From NCBI RefSeq assembly GCF_002967765.1, contig NZ_PUHY01000012.1, forward strand, positions 930,001 through 994,000: a stretch of 64,000 bases of DNA, given 5' to 3'. A program made the translations under genes and the position numbers. Positions 24,931-33,761 of the stretch are shown piece by piece (positions within the stretch are counted from its first letter, which is position 1; the number at the start of each line of letters is the position of its first letter). The notes under the pieces were generated by a model. The model ran no database searches and had not been told where the DNA came from. It was given only the letters and a program-made list of their open reading frames with translations. This stretch comes from Blastopirellula marina. Its GTDB lineage: Bacteria; Planctomycetota; Planctomycetia; Pirellulales; Pirellulaceae.

Positions 24931-27363
24931 GTGAAACAATACGGCATCGCTCAATGGATGATCAGCGGACTCATGTTATGCCTGGCGGTTTCGACTGCCC
25001 GAGCCGAGAGTTCGATTCGCGAAATCAACGTCTATCCTTCTTCGATCGAACTGCTCACCAGCCGTGACTCGCAGCGTTACATCGTGGTCGCCACTCGTGA
25101 CGATGACGTAACACTGGATGTCACCGCCCAAGCGACAGTCGCGTTGGCAGACGAAAGCAAAGTCAAACGGGACGGCAACTTGATTCTTCCCGCAGCCGAT
25201 GGCGAAACGACGTTGTCGGTCGAATATGGTGGCCACAAGGTCGAAGTTCCCGTGAAGGTCGAGCAAGCGAGCGATGAGCGTCCCGTTAGCTTTCATCTCG
25301 ACGTGATGTCGGTTTTCATGCGTGCCGGTTGTAACACCGGAAGTTGCCACGGGGCGGCTCGCGGTAAGGATGGGTTCCGGCTCTCGCTGTTCGGTTTCGA
25401 TCCGAACGGAGACTACTTCCGCACGACGCGCGAGCAGGCAACTCGCCGTATTAATCTGGCCAATCCAGAATCGAGCTTGTTGCTGGAAAAGGCGATCGGC
25501 GCCGTGCCACACACCGGTGGTAAGTTGTTCGATAAAGACTCCGAGTATTACGCGACCCTTCTTCGTTGGCTGGAAACGGGTGCTAACCAAGATGAAGGCG
25601 AAGTGCCGCGCTGCCAGAACATTGAAATTTATCCGCCTAAAGCAGTACTAGAAGGGGAAGGGGCCCAGCAGTCGTTTATCGTCAAGGCTTTTTACTCGGA
25701 CGGTACAACTCGAGATGTGACCAATTTGGCCGTCTTCATGTCGAACAATGACAACTCGGCACCGATCGATGCCGACGGTCTGTGTACAGCATCGAAGCGA
25801 GGCGAGGCGTTCGTCATGGCTCGCTTTGAAACGCACACGGTGGGGAGCCAGGTCATCGTGCTGCCGAAAGAATTGCAGTACGAGAAGCCTCAAATCGCCG
25901 GTAACTACATCGACGAGTTGGTGGGCGCCAAGTTGCACAAGCTAAGGATTCTGCCGAGCGAAGTCTGCTCGGATGAAGAATACCTCCGTCGAGCCACGGT
26001 CGACATTACCGGCAAGCTGCCAACGGAAGAAGAGTATCAAGAATTCATCGCGGATACTTCCGATGACAAGCGAGCCAAGTTGGTCGATCGTTTGCTCGAG
26101 CGGAAAGAGTTCTCTGAAATCTGGGCGATGCGTTGGGCCGAGTTGTTGATGATCAAGAGCACCAACACCGTCAGCCAAAAGTCAGCCTTTCTTTATTACA
26201 GTTGGTTGACCGAGCAGATCTCAAACGATGTGCCGCTCGACCAGATGGTCCGTGAAATCTTGACCGCTTCCGGTGGTACGTTCAGTAGTCCGGCAACGAA
26301 CTACTACGAGATCGAACGCGATACCTTGAAGACGGCAGAGAATGTCGCCCAGGTTTTCATGGGACTGCGAACTCAATGTGCTCAGTGCCACAACCATCCA
26401 TTCGATCGTTGGACGATGGACGATTACTACGGATTCGCCGCGTTCTTCTCACAGATTGGCCGTAAGAACACCGAGGATTACCGGGAACGCATCATTTACG
26501 ATCGTCGCAGCGGTGATGTTCGGCACTTGGTTGACAACCGCGTGATGGAGCCAAAGTTCCTGGGTGGCGTGGTTCCGGACATGAAGGGACGTGATCGTCG
26601 TGAAGTGCTCGCTGAGTGGTTGACTGCCCCTGAGAATCCCTACTTCGCTTCCAGCGTGGCGAATCGTGTTTGGGCCAGCTTCTTCGGTGTGGGGATCGTC
26701 GATCCGGTCGACGACGTCCGCGTGAGTAATCCAGCCAGCAACCCGGAACTATACGAGACGCTCGGTAACAAGCTGATCGAATACAACTACGATTTCAAGA
26801 AGCTCGTTCGCGATATTTGTGCCTCAACCGCCTACCAACGAAAGACCCTCCCCAACGATAGCAATCGTTCTGATACGAAGAACTTTGCTTATGCTCAGGT
26901 TCGCCGAATTCCGGCCGAACAGCTTCTCGATTGCATTAGTGCAGCCACCAATCATGATGAGAAGTTCGGCGGTTTGCCGCTCGGTGCGAGTGCCGTTCAG
27001 ATCGCCGATGGTCGGACTTCGAACTACTTCCTGACGACCTTTGGCCGAAGCCAACGCGAAACGGTTTGCAGCTGCGAAGCCACTACCTCGCCGACTTTGT
27101 CGCAAGCGTTGCACATGCTTAACGGTTCCGCGACGCAAGGTAAGATTTCGCAAGGTAAGCTTGTGGAAGGCTGGGTCAAGGAAGGTTTGAGTGAGGATGC
27201 AATCATCGAGAAAATCTTCATTCGTTGCCTCAGCCGAAAACCGAGTGCCGAGGAACGTGAAAAGCTTTTGGCGACCATGAAGGAAGAAGAAAATAAGCAG
27301 CGCGGGCTGGAAGATATCTTCTGGGCGGTGCTCAACTCGCGTGAGTTCATGTTCAATCACTAA
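24931..27363 (+). CDS. Planctomycete cytochrome c protein (Big2-like, DUF1549, DUF1553)
   Basis: The gene starts with GTG at 24931, preceded by AGAGGAGAG. The 810-residue protein has a signal peptide (about 1-25), a bacterial Ig-like domain (30-115: INVYPSSIELLTSRDSQRY), then a haem-type motif with unusual spacing, C134-NTGS-C139-H140 (CX4CH), a second Ig-like stretch, DUF1549 with an ordinary motif C483-A-Q-C486-H487, and DUF1553 to the end. It is a distant paralogue of the protein at 6592 but lacks the discoidin insert and the standard PSCyt1 motif. It lies 85 bases after the PPC gene, and the cytochrome-WD40 gene follows, so it is probably in one transcript with both. Function unknown, probably periplasmic redox. 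Confidence 0.9.
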   Translation: MKQYGIAQWMISGLMLCLAVSTARAESSIREINVYPSSIELLTSRDSQRYIVVATRDDDVTLDVTAQATVALADESKVKRDGNLILPAADGETTLSVEYGGHKVEVPVKVEQASDERPVSFHLDVMSVFMRAGCNTGSCHGAARGKDGFRLSLFGFDPNGDYFRTTREQATRRINLANPESSLLLEKAIGAVPHTGGKLFDKDSEYYATLLRWLETGANQDEGEVPRCQNIEIYPPKAVLEGEGAQQSFIVKAFYSDGTTRDVTNLAVFMSNNDNSAPIDADGLCTASKRGEAFVMARFETHTVGSQVIVLPKELQYEKPQIAGNYIDELVGAKLHKLRILPSEVCSDEEYLRRATVDITGKLPTEEEYQEFIADTSDDKRAKLVDRLLERKEFSEIWAMRWAELLMIKSTNTVSQKSAFLYYSWLTEQISNDVPLDQMVREILTASGGTFSSPATNYYEIERDTLKTAENVAQVFMGLRTQCAQCHNHPFDRWTMDDYYGFAAFFSQIGRKNTEDYRERIIYDRRSGDVRHLVDNRVMEPKFLGGVVPDMKGRDRREVLAEWLTAPENPYFASSVANRVWASFFGVGIVDPVDDVRVSNPASNPELYETLGNKLIEYNYDFKKLVRDICASTAYQRKTLPNDSNRSDTKNFAYAQVRRIPAEQLLDCISAATNHDEKFGGLPLGASAVQIADGRTSNYFLTTFGRSQRETVCSCEATTSPTLSQALHMLNGSATQGKISQGKLVEGWVKEGLSEDAIIEKIFIRCLSRKPSAEEREKLLATMKEEENKQRGLEDIFWAVLNSREFMFNH

Positions 27364-27384
27364 GCGAGAATGCTAGAGATTTTG

Positions 27385-27413
27385 GCCAAGCTTCCAAATC
27401 GTGGAAGCTTGGC
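27385..27413 (+). other. Perfect 11-bp hairpin between two operon genes
   Basis: GCCAAGCTTCC (27385-27395) pairs exactly with GGAAGCTTGGC (27403-27413) over a seven-base loop. There is no T-run. It lies in the 96-base gap between the DUF1549/DUF1553 gene and the cytochrome-WD40 gene and may act as an RNA-processing or stability element. Confidence 0.5.
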
Positions 27414-27459
27414 ACCCCACCAAAGTTTGCCTGCCTTTTTTCCGCACAGAGAACGAGCG

Positions 27460-30252
27460 ATGCGATACTGCCTGCCTTTCCTCCTCCTGTTCGGTTTGAC
27501 TACGTTTGCCACTGCTGCTGACGATGCCAAGCCTGCGGGGGACGACGCGCCGAAGATTACCTTCGAAGATCACGTGCGCACCATCTTTCGTGAGCACTGC
27601 TTCACGTGCCATAACCAAAACGACGCCAAGGGCGGTTTGAATTTGGAAAGCTACGGCGCGACGATGGAAGGGGGAGCTAGTGGCGAGGTTATCATCGAAC
27701 AAGATGTTGAAAGCTCGCGTTTGTTCGCCCTGATCAGTGGCGCGGAAACGCCCAAGATGCCACCAGGCTCCGACTTGATTGCGAAGGAAAAGCAGGACAT
27801 CATCCAGAAATGGATTGAAATGGGAGCCCTGGAGAACAGCGGCTCGAAGGTCAAAAAGAAGAAAAACACTGGCTTGGCGATGAGTGGTCCGGTGAACACC
27901 GGAAAGCCAGAAGGTCCGGCCGCGATGCCAGAAGGCTTGTGGAAACAACCGGTCATGGACCTGGATGGTTCCGGGGCAATCACCGCAATGGCACACAGCC
28001 CGTGGGCTCCGTTAGTGGCTATCGCCGGTCAAAAGCAAATTGCCCTCTACAACACCGACACGCTCAAACTAATGGGCGTTATCCCTTACCCGCAAGGCAT
28101 CCCCTATATCCTTCGCTTCAGCCGAAACGGCGAACTGTTGATGGCCGGTGGCGGACGCGGTGGTTACTCGGGAAGCGTCACGCTGTTCGACGTAAAGACC
28201 GGCAAGTCGATCGTTACTGTTGGCGACGAATACGACGTCGTGCTGGCCGCAGACGTCACGCCAGATCACTCGCAGATCGCACTGGGTGGTCCGCAGCGTT
28301 TGATTCGCATTTACTCCACGGCTGACGGGTCGATGCTTTACGAAATCAAGAAGCATACGGACTGGGTGACCTCGCTGGCCTATAGTCCTGATGGTGTTTT
28401 ACTGGCCTCAGGAGATCGCGCGAACGGTTTGTTTGTTTGGGAGGCGGATACTGCTCGTGAATACCTGAATCTGCAGGGCCACAAAGAGGGCATCAACGCC
28501 GTCAGCTGGCGTTCGGACTCTAATGTCTTGGCATCCGCGAGTTCGGACAATGACGTCAAACTTTGGGAAATGGTGGAAGGCAAGAACATCAAGTCCTTTG
28601 GAGCCCATGGTGGCGGATCCGAATGGGTTAGCTATACCCATGACGGTCGCATGGTTACCGCCGGTCGTGACAAGGTCGCCAAAGTTTGGTCGGGCGACGG
28701 TAAGGAGCTGAAGAAGACCCCTGGCTTCGCCGACCTGACCTTGCGTGCGGTCTTCAATCACGACGGCACGAAGATTGTCGTGGGCGATTGGACCGGTGAG
28801 ATCCGAGTCTACAACGTGGAAGACATGCAAGAGCTTGGCAAGCTGAACGCGGTGACCCCAACCTACGAGGAGTTGATCACTTCGTTACAAGGCGAGATTG
28901 GCACGTTCGATAAGGCAGCTTCCGAGGCCAGTGGTGCTGCCGCAGCGGCGAAGCAAGCCTGGGAAAGCCATCTTGGCGCCATCGAAAAAACGAAGCAAGG
29001 TTCAGCCGAAAGCAAAGCTGCCACCGATGCTGCCAATGCTAAGGTTGCGGAACTGAAGAAGGCTGTTGCGGACGTTGAAGGTAAACTGAACCAGCATCAG
29101 AAAGAAGTGGCTGCGAAGCAGGCCGATGCCGAGAAGTGGTCGGGCGAGATCGCCAAAGCCGAGAAAAACATCGGTGACCTGAACGCAAAGCTGGAAAACT
29201 ACAACAAGAAGATCGAAGAGAAGAGCTCGGTAATGACCGCCCTCAAGGCGAACCAGGCCGAGCATCAGAATCAGCTCAACGATTTGAAAAGTGGCTTGGA
29301 AAAGAAGCAACAAGCTCAAGCATCCGCCGCCCAGAAAGTAACCGACCTTGACGCAAAGATCGCGGAAGCGACGAAGCAGAAGGAAGAGGCGGCTGACGAT
29401 CAGAAGGAATCGAAGCAAAAAGAAATCGATACTTTCACCCAAGAACGCACGGCCGCTCAAGCGGAAGTCGACCGCTTGGCGGGCGAAGTCAAACAAGCAA
29501 CCGAAGCGATCACCGCCAAGGAAGCGGAGCTAAACAAAGACGCTGAAATGATCGCGGCTGCGGAAGCAGAAGTAAAGCAGCTGGAAATGGAAACCGCCAA
29601 GGCAACGCAAGAGAAATCGAATCTAGAGAATGCTCTAGCTTCTGCCGAAGAGAACAAGAAAGCGGCCGTCGCTCATAAAGCTGAGGCAGAGAAAGCGGTT
29701 GCGGACGCGAACAAAGCTCGAGAATTGGCGGCCAAGCAGTTGGCCGATCAGCAGAGTCAGATCGCGAAGTATGCTGATCAAATGACGAAGTTGGCTGAGC
29801 GGCTGAAGAAACTAGAAGAGGGCAAGGCAAACCTCGAGAAGGATCTGAACGAAAAGGCAGCTGCTGCGAAAGCCTCGGCAGAGAAGGCCGCGGCCGCAAA
29901 GCAAGAGCTGGAGTCGCTCAAGGCGGAACAAGCAGAATTCGCTGCCTATCCCGCCAAAATCCAGGCCGAACAGCAAACGCTGCTGACGGGCTTGAAGACG
30001 ACGGAGCAGACTCTGACCGAAGCTCAGGCCCAGCAGGCCGAAATGGAAAAGCAGATGGAAGCCAAGCTGGCCGAAATCGCGAAGCTGAAAGCGGCTTTGG
30101 ATAAGGTGATGGAAGAAAAGTCGGCAGTCTATGCCAAGCTCAGCGAGCAGAAAAAGAAGGTCGAGCAAGGTACCGACGAAATGTCGACTGCGCAGGCCAA
30201 GCTGGAAGAATTGAAGCGGCAGCTCGAACTGCTGCAGAACGTTTACCAGTAA
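27460..30252 (+). CDS. Exported PSCyt1-WD40-coiled-coil protein
   Basis: The ATG at 27460 is chosen because it opens a signal peptide (MRYCLPFLLLFGLTTFATAA); the in-frame ATG at 27370 adds a non-hydrophobic stretch overlapping a hairpin. The 930 residues have three parts: a PSCyt1 haem domain with C47-F-T-C50-H51 and MPPGSDL; a WD40 propeller (about 160-465) with units such as HTDWVTSLAYSPDGVLLASG and HKEGINAVSWRSDSNVLASAS; and about 460 residues of alanine/lysine/glutamate/glutamine heptads without proline interruption, a long coiled coil. The coiled coil could span tens of nanometres, tethering the haem and propeller head to other proteins or the wall. It is the last gene of the operon, ended by a bidirectional terminator. 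Confidence 0.9.
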   Translation: MRYCLPFLLLFGLTTFATAADDAKPAGDDAPKITFEDHVRTIFREHCFTCHNQNDAKGGLNLESYGATMEGGASGEVIIEQDVESSRLFALISGAETPKMPPGSDLIAKEKQDIIQKWIEMGALENSGSKVKKKKNTGLAMSGPVNTGKPEGPAAMPEGLWKQPVMDLDGSGAITAMAHSPWAPLVAIAGQKQIALYNTDTLKLMGVIPYPQGIPYILRFSRNGELLMAGGGRGGYSGSVTLFDVKTGKSIVTVGDEYDVVLAADVTPDHSQIALGGPQRLIRIYSTADGSMLYEIKKHTDWVTSLAYSPDGVLLASGDRANGLFVWEADTAREYLNLQGHKEGINAVSWRSDSNVLASASSDNDVKLWEMVEGKNIKSFGAHGGGSEWVSYTHDGRMVTAGRDKVAKVWSGDGKELKKTPGFADLTLRAVFNHDGTKIVVGDWTGEIRVYNVEDMQELGKLNAVTPTYEELITSLQGEIGTFDKAASEASGAAAAAKQAWESHLGAIEKTKQGSAESKAATDAANAKVAELKKAVADVEGKLNQHQKEVAAKQADAEKWSGEIAKAEKNIGDLNAKLENYNKKIEEKSSVMTALKANQAEHQNQLNDLKSGLEKKQQAQASAAQKVTDLDAKIAEATKQKEEAADDQKESKQKEIDTFTQERTAAQAEVDRLAGEVKQATEAITAKEAELNKDAEMIAAAEAEVKQLEMETAKATQEKSNLENALASAEENKKAAVAHKAEAEKAVADANKARELAAKQLADQQSQIAKYADQMTKLAERLKKLEEGKANLEKDLNEKAAAAKASAEKAAAAKQELESLKAEQAEFAAYPAKIQAEQQTLLTGLKTTEQTLTEAQAQQAEMEKQMEAKLAEIAKLKAALDKVMEEKSAVYAKLSEQKKKVEQGTDEMSTAQAKLEELKRQLELLQNVYQ

Positions 30253-30275
30253 TTGAACATCTAGTGTTACGAAGC

Positions 30276-30313
30276 AAAAAAGGCCGGCTTGATTTGCTCA
30301 AGCCGGCCTTTTT
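30276..30313. terminator. Bidirectional terminator between convergent genes
   Basis: AGGCCGGCTTGA (30281-30292) pairs with TCAAGCCGGCCT (30298-30309) over a five-base loop, flanked by six A on the left and five T on the right, so it works in both directions. It separates the WD40 gene from cysK. Confidence 0.9.
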
Positions 30314-30342
30314 CTGTGAATACAATTGAATCGAACGCGGTC

Positions 30343-31284
30343 CTAGCCTTCCAGGCCACCAAATAGGGGCGTTGAAAGGTAGCGTTCGCCGACGCTGGCC
30401 AAGACAACCGCGATTCGCTTGCCCTTCATTTCGGGGCGAGCGGCGAGTTGTGCGGCGGCCCAGATCGCGGCACCACTGCTGATACCAGCGACCAAACCTT
30501 CCTCTTTGGCCAACATGCGAGCCCATTCGAAGGCATCTTCGTCGTCGACTTGAATCGTTTCGTCGATCACGGAGGTGTCGAGGTTATTCGGAATGAATCC
30601 AGCACCGATCCCTTGAATACGGTGCTTACCAGGCTCACCACCACTGATCACGGGTGAATTCTTAGGCTCGACGGCAATCGCTTTGAATTCTGGATTCTTC
30701 GATTTGATGAATCGAGCCACACCGGTTATTGTTCCACCGGTACCAACGCCCGCGATAAGCGCATCGACCTTGCCGCCCATGTCTTCCCAAATTTCAGGGC
30801 CGGTAGTTGCTTCGTGGATTGCTGGGTTGGCCGGATTATCAAACTGGCCAGGCATCCAGGCACCTTCTTCGTTGGCGACCATCTCAGCAGCCGTGCTGAT
30901 TGCGCCCTTCATTCCTTCGGCGGCCGGAGTCAAAACCAAGTTCGCGCCCATGGCACGTAAAAGCGCGCGGCGTTCGAGCGACATCGATTCCGGCATGGTC
31001 AACGTCAGCTTATAGCCTTTGGCAGCACAGACGAAGGCCAACGCAATGCCGGTATTGCCGGAGGTTGGTTCGATGATGTGGGTGTCTTTGGTGACGACAC
31101 CACGTTTTTCTCCGTCAGCGATCATGGCGTAGCCGATGCGGTCTTTCACGCTGTTCAGCGGATTAAACCATTCACACTTGGCGAAAACTTCAGCGCCTCC
31201 CTGGGGGACAATCCGATTGATATGTATCATCGGGGTATCGCCAATGGCATGGCATGCATCGTCAAACGTCTTACTGCGGGGCAT
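30343..31284 (-). CDS. cysK: Cysteine synthase (O-acetylserine sulfhydrylase)
   Basis: A 313-residue PLP enzyme of normal CysK length that makes cysteine from O-acetylserine and sulfide. The PLP lysine is K47 in NPLNSVKDRIG; the phosphate-binding and substrate loops are EPTSGNTGIALAF and GVGTGGTITGVARF, and GISSGAA closes the site. GAAGGAAA precedes the ATG at 31284. No serine acetyltransferase gene is adjacent. It is divergent from the cupin gene. CysM or a cystathionine beta-synthase-like role is possible, but the length and motifs favour CysK. Confidence 0.93.
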   Translation of the reverse strand: MPRSKTFDDACHAIGDTPMIHINRIVPQGGAEVFAKCEWFNPLNSVKDRIGYAMIADGEKRGVVTKDTHIIEPTSGNTGIALAFVCAAKGYKLTLTMPESMSLERRALLRAMGANLVLTPAAEGMKGAISTAAEMVANEEGAWMPGQFDNPANPAIHEATTGPEIWEDMGGKVDALIAGVGTGGTITGVARFIKSKNPEFKAIAVEPKNSPVISGGEPGKHRIQGIGAGFIPNNLDTSVIDETIQVDDEDAFEWARMLAKEEGLVAGISSGAAIWAAAQLAARPEMKGKRIAVVLASVGERYLSTPLFGGLEG

Positions 31285-31427
31285 GATTGGTTTCCTTCGT
31301 TTTTTCTATGAGAGCGCGAAGCTTGGATGATTTTTGCGCCAAGTATCAATAAACGCCCAATTGTGTCAATAAGATTCTCTCACAGGCGTAAGTCTTCCGC
31401 CAGAACACTCAACGAGGCTAAATCGAC

Positions 31428-31793
31428 ATGGATATCGTCAACCTGAACGAAGCTCCTCCTTTCACTACGAAAGATGGCTCTGAAATCCGCGAACTGCTGG
31501 CTCATCGGAACTCGTGCATCGAGAAGCAAAGCCTGGCCGAAGCGCGACTTCCCGTCGGAGCCAGTACAACAGCGCATTATCACGAGAAGACCGAAGAGAT
31601 CTATTACATCACGCACGGTCAGGGGAAGATGCAGATTGGCGAAGAACTACTCGATGTGAGCGTCGGGGATGCGATTGCCATTCCGCCAGGTCAGGTCCAT
31701 CAAATCACGAACACCGGGACGGAAATCCTGCGTTTGTTGTGCTGCTGTGCACCTGCCTACGAGCACGACGATACGATTCTGGTCGACTTGTAA
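31428..31793 (+). CDS. Small cupin-domain protein
   Basis: A 121-residue single-domain cupin. The two cupin motifs are visible: TTAHYHEKTEEIYYITHGQG (metal ligands H-x-H-like and E) and IPPGQVHQITNTG with the second histidine. Small cupins bind a metal and may be isomerases, dioxygenases or sensors; the substrate cannot be told. A double cysteine run (LLCCCAP) near the C-terminus is unusual. It is divergent from cysK and converges on the chelatase gene, 14 bases away. Confidence 0.85.
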   Translation: MDIVNLNEAPPFTTKDGSEIRELLAHRNSCIEKQSLAEARLPVGASTTAHYHEKTEEIYYITHGQGKMQIGEELLDVSVGDAIAIPPGQVHQITNTGTEILRLLCCCAPAYEHDDTILVDL

Positions 31794-31807
31794 GTTTCGT
31801 CGCCGGC

Positions 31808-32200
31808 TTAATCCAGGCAATCTTCGATACGATCCTGAATGATCTTTAGCATCAGCGGGTGAGGTCCCAGTGGGTGCGTCACGGTGAAGCTGACTCCCGC
31901 ATGGTTAGCGGACGCCTCCCTCGCCAATTGGGGGATGTCCTCGTGCCAATGCCGGCCGGGGGACAGGAAGTAGGGGTGGACGATGATTCGATTCGCGCCC
32001 TGGGCGACGCAGCGGGCAAACGCCTCAGCAATCGATGGTTCGGCCAACTCCATGTGGGCTGGCTCGACAATTCCGAAGTCGCTCGTCTGACGAAATTGCT
32101 CGACGACCTCCAGCAGCAGATCATTGCTTTCGGCCCTTCTCGAGCCGTGATCGACGATGATGATGCCAAGCTTCGTGTCGTCGTTTGTGGTTTTTCGCAT
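31808..32200 (-). CDS. CbiX/SirB-type sirohydrochlorin chelatase
   Basis: A 130-residue protein of the small CbiX type, which inserts cobalt or ferrous iron into sirohydrochlorin for cobalamin or sirohaem synthesis. The two catalytic histidines are H18 in VDHGSR and H75 in VHPYFLSPGRHWHEDIP. Short forms like this act as dimers. No other cobalamin or sirohaem gene is in the window, so iron (SirB) and cobalt (CbiX) remain equally possible. Its start region runs opposite the leader of the transporter gene at 32274. Confidence 0.87.
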   Translation of the reverse strand: MRKTTNDDTKLGIIIVDHGSRRAESNDLLLEVVEQFRQTSDFGIVEPAHMELAEPSIAEAFARCVAQGANRIIVHPYFLSPGRHWHEDIPQLAREASANHAGVSFTVTHPLGPHPLMLKIIQDRIEDCLD

Positions 32201-32273
32201 CGAACGGTTTCAATTTGTTAAAGGAGGACTAAGCCCGATTGTTGCCGGGCTTGCGAGCGATTACGCTGGGACG

Positions 32274-33761
32274 ATGTCCCTAATGCAAGTCATTACGATT
32301 CTAAGCATCACGGCGGCGGTTTTCACAGTGATGGGGATCGGCGCCGCCGCTCGATCCCTGCATTGGCTGACACGCGAAGCCGATGCTGGCATCTTGAAGC
32401 TGTCGATTCGCGTTTTGATGCCGTGCTTCATCTTTCAAAAAGTGGTCGGTAATCCGGCTTTCGATGAGGCCAGCAATGTCATTCTGCCGCCGATCTGGGG
32501 TTACATGGCCGTGGCAATCGGGTGCTTGATCGCCTATTGCTTTGCTCGCGGTAGCGGAGCAGTCCTTGGATTCGATACGTCGGATAAAGTCCACTCTTTT
32601 GCTATCTGTATTGGGATCTTCAATTACGGGTTCATTCCCATTCCGCTGATCTCGGAAATCTTCGGAGAACGGGCGTTGGGCGTGTTGTTTCTGCATAACG
32701 TCGGAGTCGAACTGGGGATTTGGACGATCGGAGTTAGCTTGGCCAGTGGCGGGCTGACCAAAGGTTGGTGGAAGAACGTTCTCAATCCTCCCAGTATCAC
32801 GATTGTTATTTCATTGGTCATCAACGGGCTGGGCTGGGCTCACTTGGTACCGGAATTCATTTCACAAATCACCGGAATTTTGGCCAGTGCCGCGATTCCT
32901 GTCATGATGCTGCTGATCGGAGCGACTTTCTACGATCAGATCTTTCATGCCAAGGTCGAGGGCGATCCCAGCAGTCCCTGGCCGGCTTACGTGTCGTCGG
33001 TTTTACTGCGGTTGTTGGCGATTCCGGTACTCTTTCTGTTAGCCGCAATGTGGTTGCCGATTTCAGTGGAACTGAAACAAGTGGCAGCAATTCAAGCTGC
33101 CATGCCAGCGGCCGTGTTTCCTATTGTCTTAACAAAACACTACGGCGGGGATGCTCGGACTGCATTGCGGGTGGTCATGGCCACGACGGTCGTGGGATTT
33201 GTTACAATTCCCTTGTGGATCTCGACAGGTATTTCGTGGCTCGGCCTCGAGAATACCGTACTTGAGCAAACACCCAAGGAGGCAACCGTGGGACCAAAGT
33301 TAGAGCCGGTTGAAGCGATGCGCGTGGTAGGCATCTCCGTTCGCACTTCGAACCGCAAGGAAATGTCGCCGGAAACAGGCCAGATTCCATTGCTCTACCA
33401 GAAGTATGAATCCGAGAAGATCGATCAGCTCGTTCCTAATCCGGTCGATCCACAAAAACGAATCGCGGTATATGCCGATTACGAATCGGATCAGTCGGGC
33501 AAGTTCACGATCTTGCTAGGTCGCCAGGTTGCGGCGGATGCGGAGATTCCAGATCAGCTGGACAAGGTTCGCATTCATCGAGGCAACTATCTGCATTTCG
33601 TCGGCGAAGGAGAGATGCCAGCGGTGGTTCCCCAAACCTGGGAAACGATCTGGAATTACTTCGCTGAAGATACTACCCACACTCGCACGTACGATGCTGA
33701 CTTCGAGATCTACGACGAAGCCAGCCCCAATCGGGTCGATATCTTTATTGCGGTGGAGTGA
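32274..33761 (+). CDS. AEC-family transporter fused to a GyrI-like effector-binding domain
   Basis: The ATG at 32274 begins the first membrane helix (MSLMQVITILSITAAVF); an in-frame start at 32157 would run through sequence antisense to the chelatase gene. Residues 1 to about 325 are an auxin-efflux-carrier-type permease with about ten helices (RVLMPCFIFQKVV, GIFNYGFIPIPLI, AIPVMMLLIGATFYDQ). Residues 340-495 form a GyrI-like small-molecule-binding domain (MRVVGISVRTSN, VYADYESDQSGKFTILLG, WNYFAEDTTHTRTYDADFEIY, DIFIAVE). No stop lies between them. A strong AAGGAGG at 33276-33282, five bases before an in-frame GTG at 33288, could also start the soluble domain (157 residues) alone. The 3' end overlaps pyrE by 17 bases, tail to tail. 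Confidence 0.87.
   Translation: MSLMQVITILSITAAVFTVMGIGAAARSLHWLTREADAGILKLSIRVLMPCFIFQKVVGNPAFDEASNVILPPIWGYMAVAIGCLIAYCFARGSGAVLGFDTSDKVHSFAICIGIFNYGFIPIPLISEIFGERALGVLFLHNVGVELGIWTIGVSLASGGLTKGWWKNVLNPPSITIVISLVINGLGWAHLVPEFISQITGILASAAIPVMMLLIGATFYDQIFHAKVEGDPSSPWPAYVSSVLLRLLAIPVLFLLAAMWLPISVELKQVAAIQAAMPAAVFPIVLTKHYGGDARTALRVVMATTVVGFVTIPLWISTGISWLGLENTVLEQTPKEATVGPKLEPVEAMRVVGISVRTSNRKEMSPETGQIPLLYQKYESEKIDQLVPNPVDPQKRIAVYADYESDQSGKFTILLGRQVAADAEIPDQLDKVRIHRGNYLHFVGEGEMPAVVPQTWETIWNYFAEDTTHTRTYDADFEIYDEASPNRVDIFIAVE
33276..33290 (+). promoter_or_regulatory. Internal ribosome binding site and GTG start for the GyrI-like domain
   Basis: AAGGAGG (33276-33282), a five-base spacer and GTG (33288-33290) sit exactly at the domain border and in frame (codon 339 of the transporter). 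This is the best Shine-Dalgarno match in the neighbourhood, better than that of the transporter itself. Confidence 0.5.
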
